A DNA stretch of 5,740 bases from JABIRQ01 sp963583595 (GTDB taxonomy: Bacteria > Pseudomonadota > Alphaproteobacteria > CADEGL01): positions 1 to 5,740 of the forward strand of contig CAUZWC010000213.1 of assembly GCA_963583595.1 (NCBI GenBank), given 5' to 3'. The position numbers were made by a program, and so were the translations under genes. How positions within the stretch are numbered: the stretch's first letter is position 1; the number at the start of each line of letters is the position of its first letter. Below are positions 1-5,740 of this stretch, in pieces. Under the pieces are notes generated by a model. It was given only the letters and a program-made list of their open reading frames with translations. It did not search any database and was not told the DNA's origin.

Positions 1-682
1 CCGCCTCGATAACGGCATAGCGTGTCACCGCTCGTTGACCATTCTCCTCGTCGGGCCGCACCTTTTCGCCCCCGGGCCGCCCGCCCTTGGCGAGGGGCAG
101 GTCGATCTCGCCCATATCGGGCTCGGGCAGGCCGATCACGATCGCCCAATAGAGCTTCACCGTGTCGCGCGCGCGGAAGGACGCGGTCAGCGCCTTGGCC
201 GCCGCCGCGGTCCGCGCCAGCAGCAACACGCCGCTGGTATCCCGGTCCAGGCGATGGACCAGACGCGGCCGCTCGGCCGAACCGAAGCGCAGGGCATCGA
301 GCATGCCGTCCAGGTGATGCGCCGTCTTGGTACCGCCCTGGACGGCCAGTCCGGCGGGCTTGTCGAGGGCGATCACCGCCTCGTCGCGATACAGCACGCG
401 CTCGCGCAACTCCCACGCCTCGCTTTCCGGCACTTTGCGCGGCATGACCGGACGCTTCTCATTCGCGGCCGGCGGCGAGGCCAGCGGCGGCACCCGCACC
501 TCCTGACCCTCCTCCAAGCGATCGCCCGCCTTTGCCCGCCGTCCGTCGACCCGGACCTGGCCCTTGCGCAGCAGTTTCTGCAGTTGGCCATGGGGCAGTT
601 CGGGAAAATGGCGCTGGAACCACTTGTCCAGACGCAGATCCGCCTCGGCCGCCGCTACGGCCATCATGCGGACTCCACTCAT
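1..682 (-). CDS. rluC: RluC-type 23S rRNA pseudouridine synthase (3' end cut by window edge)
   Basis: An RluA-family enzyme that converts specific uridines of 23S rRNA to pseudouridine in the cytoplasm; E. coli RluC acts at positions 955, 2504 and 2580. The frame is open from the ATG at 682 to the window edge, giving 227 residues, so roughly the last third is missing. An S4 RNA-binding domain covers about residues 16-65 (LLRKGQVRVDG is its core). The catalytic domain begins near residue 95 (VLYRDEAVIALDKPAG) and carries the family motif HRLDRDTSG at 143-151; by comparison with E. coli RluC and RluD, Asp146 is the catalytic nucleophile. The S4 domain plus the VPP and VQGG segments resemble RluC more than RluA, but RluD or an uncharacterised paralogue cannot be excluded. 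The start overlaps the rarA stop (ATGA), with AAGGGG 7 nt upstream. ATG codons 6 and 7 are weaker alternative starts. Confidence 0.93.
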   Translation of the reverse strand, partial: MSGVRMMAVAAAEADLRLDKWFQRHFPELPHGQLQKLLRKGQVRVDGRRAKAGDRLEEGQEVRVPPLASPPAANEKRPVMPRKVPESEAWELRERVLYRDEAVIALDKPAGLAVQGGTKTAHHLDGMLDALRFGSAERPRLVHRLDRDTSGVLLLARTAAAAKALTASFRARDTVKLYWAIVIGLPEPDMGEIDLPLAKGGRPGGEKVRPDEENGQRAVTRYAVIEA

Positions 683-1991
683 CCCTCATCCCCTTCGTCG
701 GCGCCGCCGCGTGCCGTCTTGGCGCGCAGCTTGTCCCAATAGGCCAGGCGTTTGGCTATATCGCGCTCGAAACCGCGCTCGACGGGGCGATAGAAGGCCC
801 GGCGCGGCATCTCGTCGGGAAAGTAGTTCTGCCCCGAAAAACCCTCATCCGTGTTGTGGTCGTAGGCATAACCCTTGCCGTAGCTCATATCCTTCATCAT
901 GCGCGTGGGCGCGTTGAGAATATGCTTGGGCGGCATCAGGGAGCCGGTTTCCTTGGCCGCGCCCATGGCCTGCCCCATGGCCTTGTAGGCCGCGTTCGAT
1001 TTGGGCGCGGTCGCCAGGTAGAGCACGCATTGGGCCAGGGCCAGTTCCCCCTCGGGTGAGCCCAGCCGGTCATAGGCCTCCCAGGCCGCGATCGACTGCG
1101 GCAGGGCCTGGGGATCGGCCAAACCGATATCCTCCGAGGCGAAACGGGTCAGCCGGCGCGCGATATAGACCGGGTCCTCGCCGCCGGCCAGCATGCGCGC
1201 CAGCCAATAGAGGGACGCATCCGCATCCGAGCCTCGCAGCGATTTGTGCAGGGCGCTGATGAGGTTGTAATGCCCCTCCTGGCTCTTGTCGTAGAGCGGC
1301 GCGCGGCGCTGAATGGTCTCCGACAGGCTGGCGGTATCGAGCGGCGCCTCCACCCGCAGGGCGAAGAGTTCCTCGGTCAGATTCAGCAGATAGCGCCCAT
1401 CCCCATCGGCCATCGCGCGCAGGGCCTGGCGCGCCTCGGGGATCAGCGGCAGTTGCCGCCCCTCTTCGTCCTCGGCCCGGCGCAGCAGTTCTTCCAGCGC
1501 CGAATCGCTCAGCCGGTGGAGCACCAGCACCTGGCAGCGCGAGAGCAGGGCGCCGTTCAGCTCGAAGGAGGGGTTCTCGGTCGTCGCCCCGACCAAGATC
1601 ACCGTGCCGTCCTCGACATAGGGCAGGAAGCCGTCCTGCTGGGCGCGGTTGAAGCGGTGGATCTCATCCACGAACAGCAGGGTCCCCTGCCCGGCCATGC
1701 GCCGGCCCTTGGCGGCCTCGAAGACCCTGCGCAGATCGGCCACGCCCGAAAAGACGGCGGAGATCGGTTCGAAATACAGATTCGTCGTCTGGGCCAGCAG
1801 GCGCGCGATGGTCGTCTTGCCCGTGCCCGGCGGCCCCCAGAGGATGATCGACGCGAAACGCCCGCCCTCGACCATCCGGCCGATCGGCCCTTCGGGCTTC
1901 AACAGATGGTCCTGGCCGATAACCTCGTTCAGGCGCTGAGGGCGCAGGCGGTCGGCGAGCGGGCGGGGCGCCTGGCCCTCGAACAGGCTCA

Positions 1992-1992
<1 letters not shown>
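679..1992 (-). CDS. rarA: Replication-associated recombination protein A (RarA/MgsA), AAA+ ATPase
   Basis: A cytoplasmic AAA+ ATPase related to clamp-loader subunits and eukaryotic WRNIP1/Mgs1, acting at stalled or damaged replication forks. The 437-residue product is close to the usual RarA length. Visible motifs: Walker A GPPGTGKTT at 53-61, Walker B LLFVDEIHRFN at 105-115, sensor 1 VGATTENPSF at 134-143, a likely arginine finger in LLSR (Arg152), and a sensor-2-like GDGR at 197-200. The C-terminal RarA/MgsA tetramerisation region follows, including YWLARMLAGGEDP near 262-274, the PPKHILNAP segment at 354-362 and the YAYDH segment near 376. The frame extends 19 codons upstream, but the start MSLFEGQ at 1992 matches the family N-terminus and overlaps the preceding protease stop as TAATG. 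No clear Shine-Dalgarno precedes it, so translation probably depends on coupling to the protease gene. The stop overlaps the rluC start. Confidence 0.96.
690..695 (-). promoter_or_regulatory. Ribosome binding site for rluC inside the end of rarA
   Basis: On the minus strand AAGGGG lies 7 nt before the rluC ATG, within the last codons of rarA. It supports the ATG at 682 over the two ATG codons just downstream. It also means rluC can recruit ribosomes itself as well as receive those terminating on rarA. Confidence 0.6.
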
Positions 1993-3444
<1,452 letters not shown>

Positions 3445-3461
<17 letters not shown>

Positions 3462-3867
3462 CCTCGTCGACACCGAGGATCGGACCCGAATCCTGGCCCT
3501 TCGCATCCACATCCCGGTCGACCAGTTCGATCACCGCCATCGGCGCGGCATCGCCATAGCGAAAGCCGGCCTTGAGAACGCGGGTGTAACCGCCCGGCCG
3601 CGCCTTGTAGCGATCAGCCAAACCGTCGAACAGCTTCGAGGTCAAGTCGCGGTCGCGGAGGACGGTCATCGCCTGGCGCCGGGCATGCAGATTGCCCCGC
3701 TTTCCCAGGGTGATGAGGCGATCGACCACCGGCCGCAATTCCTTCGCCTTGGGCAGAGTCGTCTTGATCTGCTCGTGCTTGATCAGCGCCGCCGCCATGT
3801 TGGCGAACATGGCCTTTCGGTGACTGCTGGTGCGGTTGAGCTTTCGCCCCGCTACGCGATGACGCAT
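3445..3867 (-). CDS. rplQ: 50S ribosomal protein L17
   Basis: A large-subunit ribosomal protein that binds 23S rRNA near the exit-tunnel side of the 50S particle. The 140-residue product starts MRHRVAGRKLNRTSSHRKAM, the near-invariant L17 N-terminus, followed by the conserved KTTLPKAKELRP segment at about 36-47 and GGYTRVLKAGFRYGDAAPMA at about 92-111. The C-terminal extension (VDRDVDAKGQDSGP and then an acidic tail ending DEDDGEE) is of the alphaproteobacterial type and makes the protein longer than the roughly 127 residues of E. coli L17. It follows rpoA after 59 bp, as usual for the end of the alpha operon. A GAGG stands only 2 nt before the ATG, closer than usual, but the conserved N-terminus leaves no doubt about the start. 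Confidence 0.98.
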
Positions 3868-3926
3868 TGCCTCGGTTCCCGTCTATTCTTCGTCAGTGCC
3901 CTGTCGGGTCGGTAAAGCTCGGTCGC

Positions 3927-4943
3927 TCAGTAAGGTTCCTCAAGGCGCTTGGCAAGCTCCTCGATATTCTCCGGCGGCCAACCGATGACCTCCATGCCGA
4001 GATGGAGACCCATCTGGGACAGCACTTCCTTGATTTCGTTAAGCGACTTGCGGCCAAAGTTCGGCGTGCGGAGCATTTCCGCCTCGGTCTTCTGCACCAG
4101 ATCGCCGATATAGATGATGTTGTCGTTCTTGAGGCAATTGGCCGAGCGAACCGACAGCTCCAACTCGTCCACCTTGCGCAGCAGATGCTTGCTGAACGGC
4201 AGCTCGCTCTCCGGCTCGGAAGGCACGACCGTCTCGGGCTCGTCGAAATTAACGAAGAGCTTGAGCTGTTCCTGAAGGATGCGCGCGGCCAGGGCCACCG
4301 AATCCTCCGGCGTCACCGCGCCGTTCGTCTCCACCGTGATCGACAGCTTGTCGTAATCCGTGACCTGGCCGACGCGGGTGTTGTCGACCTTGTAGGCAAC
4401 CTTGCGCACGGGGCTGAACAGGGCATCGACCGGAATCAGGCCGATCGGCGCATCGACCGCGCGGCTCTGAGTCGCGGGCACGTAGCCCTTGCCGTTCTCG
4501 ACCGTCAGTTCCATGGAGATCTTGGCCGCGCTGTCGAGCGTCAGGATGACGAGCTCGGGATCCAGGATCTCGATATCGTGGCCCGTCTCGATCATGCCGG
4601 CGGTGATTTCGCCTGGCCCCTCGGCCTTCAGCAGCATGCGCTTGGGGCCTTCGCCATGCATACGCAGCGCCATCGACTTCACGTTGAGGACGATGTCGGT
4701 CAGATCCTCGCGCACGCCAGGGATCGAGGAGAATTCATGCAGCACCCCGTCGACCTGGATCGAGGTGACCGCGGCGCCCTGAAGGGAAGACAGCAGAATC
4801 CGCCGCAGTGCATTGCCCAGAGTCAGGCCGAAGCCGCGCTCGAGCGGCGCCGCAACGATCATGGCCATGCGTGCCGGCTCGTTTCCGGAATCGATCTGCA
4901 ACTTGTTCGGCTTAATCAGTTCGGTCCAATTTTTTTGAAGCAA
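3927..4943 (-). CDS. rpoA: DNA-directed RNA polymerase subunit alpha, TTG start
   Basis: The alpha subunit dimerises to nucleate RNA polymerase assembly and contacts UP elements and activators through its C-terminal domain. The product has 338 residues, a normal length. The N-terminal domain (about 1-235) includes PLERGFGLTLGNALRRILLSS at about 33-53, the dimerisation and beta-contact core. A linker rich in Pro and Glu (about 236-250) leads to the C-terminal domain (about 250-325) with RSANCLKNDNI and TPNFGRKSLNEIKEVL. Arg266 corresponds to E. coli Arg265, the key UP-element DNA-binding residue. The protein ends LEEPY. The first codon is TTG, chosen because it yields the family N-terminus (MLQKNWTELIKPNK), has AAAGGG 7 nt upstream, and no in-frame ATG or GTG lies between that site and the conserved region. 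A run of seven A occurs at codons 3-5. Confidence 0.98.
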   Translation of the reverse strand: MLQKNWTELIKPNKLQIDSGNEPARMAMIVAAPLERGFGLTLGNALRRILLSSLQGAAVTSIQVDGVLHEFSSIPGVREDLTDIVLNVKSMALRMHGEGPKRMLLKAEGPGEITAGMIETGHDIEILDPELVILTLDSAAKISMELTVENGKGYVPATQSRAVDAPIGLIPVDALFSPVRKVAYKVDNTRVGQVTDYDKLSITVETNGAVTPEDSVALAARILQEQLKLFVNFDEPETVVPSEPESELPFSKHLLRKVDELELSVRSANCLKNDNIIYIGDLVQKTEAEMLRTPNFGRKSLNEIKEVLSQMGLHLGMEVIGWPPENIEELAKRLEEPY

Positions 4944-5041
4944 AGCAGCACCCTTTCAAACTCTGTTCGGGCCGCGCTCCCAATAGGGGGCGCCGGCCCT
5001 GGGCCGATGCAAAACGGCGAAAACGCAGACCGTCGCCGCCG
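4944..5041 (-). other. Spacer between rpsK and rpoA (about 97 bp)
   Basis: This is the longest gene-free stretch in the window. It holds one arm of the stem-loop at the rpsK stop, a GC-rich 13-bp palindrome at 4994-5006 (CGGCCC-T-GGGCCG), and the rpoA ribosome binding site. I see no convincing -35/-10 pair and no T-run after the hairpins, so rpoA is probably transcribed by read-through from upstream ribosomal genes. Confidence 0.55.
4951..4956 (-). promoter_or_regulatory. Ribosome binding site deciding the TTG start of rpoA
   Basis: AAAGGG on the minus strand is followed by a 7-nt spacer (TGCTGCT) and then TTG. The good spacing supports TTG as the true initiation codon of rpoA. The GTG overlapping this site is out of frame with rpoA. 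Confidence 0.7.
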
Positions 5042-5056
5042 CTAAACGCGGCGACG
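5031..5056 (-). repeat. Inverted repeat forming a stem-loop around the rpsK stop codon
   Basis: On the minus strand CGTCGCCGC (5056-5048) pairs perfectly with GCGGCGACG (5039-5031), a 9-bp stem nearly all G-C, with an 8-nt loop GTTTAGCG that contains the TAG stop of rpsK. No T-run follows directly, so it is not a standard terminator. It could stabilise the 3' end of an rpsM-rpsK transcript, guide processing, or cause partial attenuation before rpoA. It may also simply reflect the Arg-rich, GC-rich end of S11. Confidence 0.5.
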
Positions 5057-5434
5057 CTTCGGCGGACGGCAACCGTTATGGGGAACTGGCGTGACGTCCT
5101 TGATGGTGGTAACCGTGAAGCCCACAGCCTGAAGCGCGCGCAGGGCCGATTCGCGCCCGGAACCCGGGCCCTTCACCAGTACTTCCAGGGTCTTTACGCC
5201 ATGCTCCTGTGCCTTGCGACCAGCATCCTCGGCCGCGACCTGCGCGGCGAAGGGGGTCGACTTGCGCGAGCCCTTGAAGCCTTGACCGCCGGCCGACGAC
5301 CAGGCAATCGTGTTGCCCTGCACGTCGGTGATTGTGATCATCGTGTTGTTGAAGCTAGCATTCACATGCGCGATGCCGGAGGTGATGTTCTTCCGCTCGC
5401 GACGGCGCACGCGCTGTGTGGTGTTCTTTGCCAT
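5042..5434 (-). CDS. rpsK: 30S ribosomal protein S11
   Basis: A small-subunit protein of the platform that binds 16S rRNA near the 690 and 790 loops and neighbours S18 and S21. The 130-residue product is the standard length. Conserved blocks include GIAHVNASFNNTMITITDVQGN at about 20-41, WSSAGGQGFKGSRKSTPFAAQ at about 45-65, the KGPGSGRESALRAL segment at about 88-101, and the signature end DVTPVPHNGCRPPKRRRV. It starts at an ATG 17 bp after the rpsM stop, with GGAG 10 nt upstream, and is followed by rpoA. Order and spacing indicate co-transcription within the alpha operon. Confidence 0.98.
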   Translation of the reverse strand: MAKNTTQRVRRRERKNITSGIAHVNASFNNTMITITDVQGNTIAWSSAGGQGFKGSRKSTPFAAQVAAEDAGRKAQEHGVKTLEVLVKGPGSGRESALRALQAVGFTVTTIKDVTPVPHNGCRPPKRRRV

Positions 5435-5451
5435 TACCGACTATCTCCGCC

Positions 5452-5740
5452 CTAGGCTTTTTTCTTGCCGGTAATCGGACGGGCACGGCCCTTCCGAGTG
5501 CGGGCGTTTGAATGGGTCCGCTGGCCGTGGACCGGCAGCCCCTTACGGTGACGCAGGCCGCGATAGCAACCGAGGTCGAGCAGACGCTTGATGTTCATCG
5601 CCACCTCGCGCCGCAGATCGCCCTCGACCATATAGTCGCGATCGATCGCCTCGCGGATGCGGATGACCTCGTCATCCGTCATCTCGTTGACCCGCCGCTC
5701 TTCCGGCACACCGACGGCCTGGCAGATCTGCCAGGCCTTC
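5452..5740 (-). CDS. rpsM: 30S ribosomal protein S13 (N-terminus beyond the window)
   Basis: A small-subunit head protein that contacts the 16S rRNA head, S19 and the 50S subunit through intersubunit bridges. The last 95 residues are visible; the full family length is about 118-125, so roughly the first 27 residues lie past the window edge. Diagnostic segments are VEGDLRREVAMNIKRLLDLG and CYRGLRHRKGLPVHGQRT, followed by NARTRKGRARP, with a basic tail ending TGKKKA. The frame is open to position 5740, reading KAWQICQAVGVPEERR at the edge. The GTG at 5709 is an internal valine codon, not a start. rpsK follows after 17 bp. Confidence 0.97.
   Translation of the reverse strand, partial: KAWQICQAVGVPEERRVNEMTDDEVIRIREAIDRDYMVEGDLRREVAMNIKRLLDLGCYRGLRHRKGLPVHGQRTHSNARTRKGRARPITGKKKA

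Noticed and set aside
35..742. Plus-strand open frame of 235 codons opposite rluC
   Set aside because: The minus strand carries an S4 domain and the HRLDRDTSG catalytic motif in frame, so the plus-strand frame is a shadow.
4994..5006. GC-rich palindrome in the rpsK-rpoA spacer considered as a terminator or operator
   Set aside because: The arms are separated by one base, leaving only about 4 bp of realistic stem, and no T-run follows on the minus strand.
3867..5045. Long plus-strand open frame of 392 codons opposite rpoA
   Set aside because: It lies antisense to the unmistakable rpoA gene, shows no recognisable domain, and is the expected side effect of high GC content in the third codon positions.

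Overview
The window looks like a chromosomal core region of a GC-rich alphaproteobacterium, probably Rhodospirillales-like. This rests on gene order and protein character, not on a database search. Every supported gene lies on the minus strand, so transcription runs from position 5740 toward position 1. The S13-S11-RpoA-L17 order without an rpsD gene between rpsK and rpoA, the RpoA N-terminus and the acidic-tailed L17 all fit Alphaproteobacteria.

In transcription order, the first block is the end of the large ribosomal-protein (alpha) operon. It holds rpsM (S13, N-terminus beyond the window), rpsK (S11), rpoA (RNA polymerase alpha) and rplQ (L17). These genes are separated by 17, 97 and 59 bp. 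The rpsK-rpoA spacer is the largest. It contains a stem-loop around the rpsK stop codon and a clear ribosome binding site for rpoA, which begins with TTG rather than ATG.

The second block is an envelope protease of the Do/HtrA (DegP/DegQ) family, then rarA (a clamp-loader-like AAA+ ATPase of replication-fork maintenance), then an RluC-type 23S rRNA pseudouridine synthase cut by the window end. These three genes are packed head to tail. The protease stop overlaps the rarA start in TAATG, and the rarA stop overlaps the rluC start in ATGA, which suggests one translationally coupled unit. At the boundary between the blocks, a perfect 8-bp GC-rich hairpin followed by a T-rich run lies about 38 nt after the rplQ stop. 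It has the form of an intrinsic terminator, yet it falls inside the most plausible signal-peptide coding region of the protease gene. This is the most interesting feature here.

No mobile elements, CRISPR arrays, tRNA or rRNA genes, or defence-like cassettes are visible. I see no previously undescribed system; the window is ordinary housekeeping DNA with a few regulatory details worth checking. Every stretch without a gene is shorter than 100 bp.
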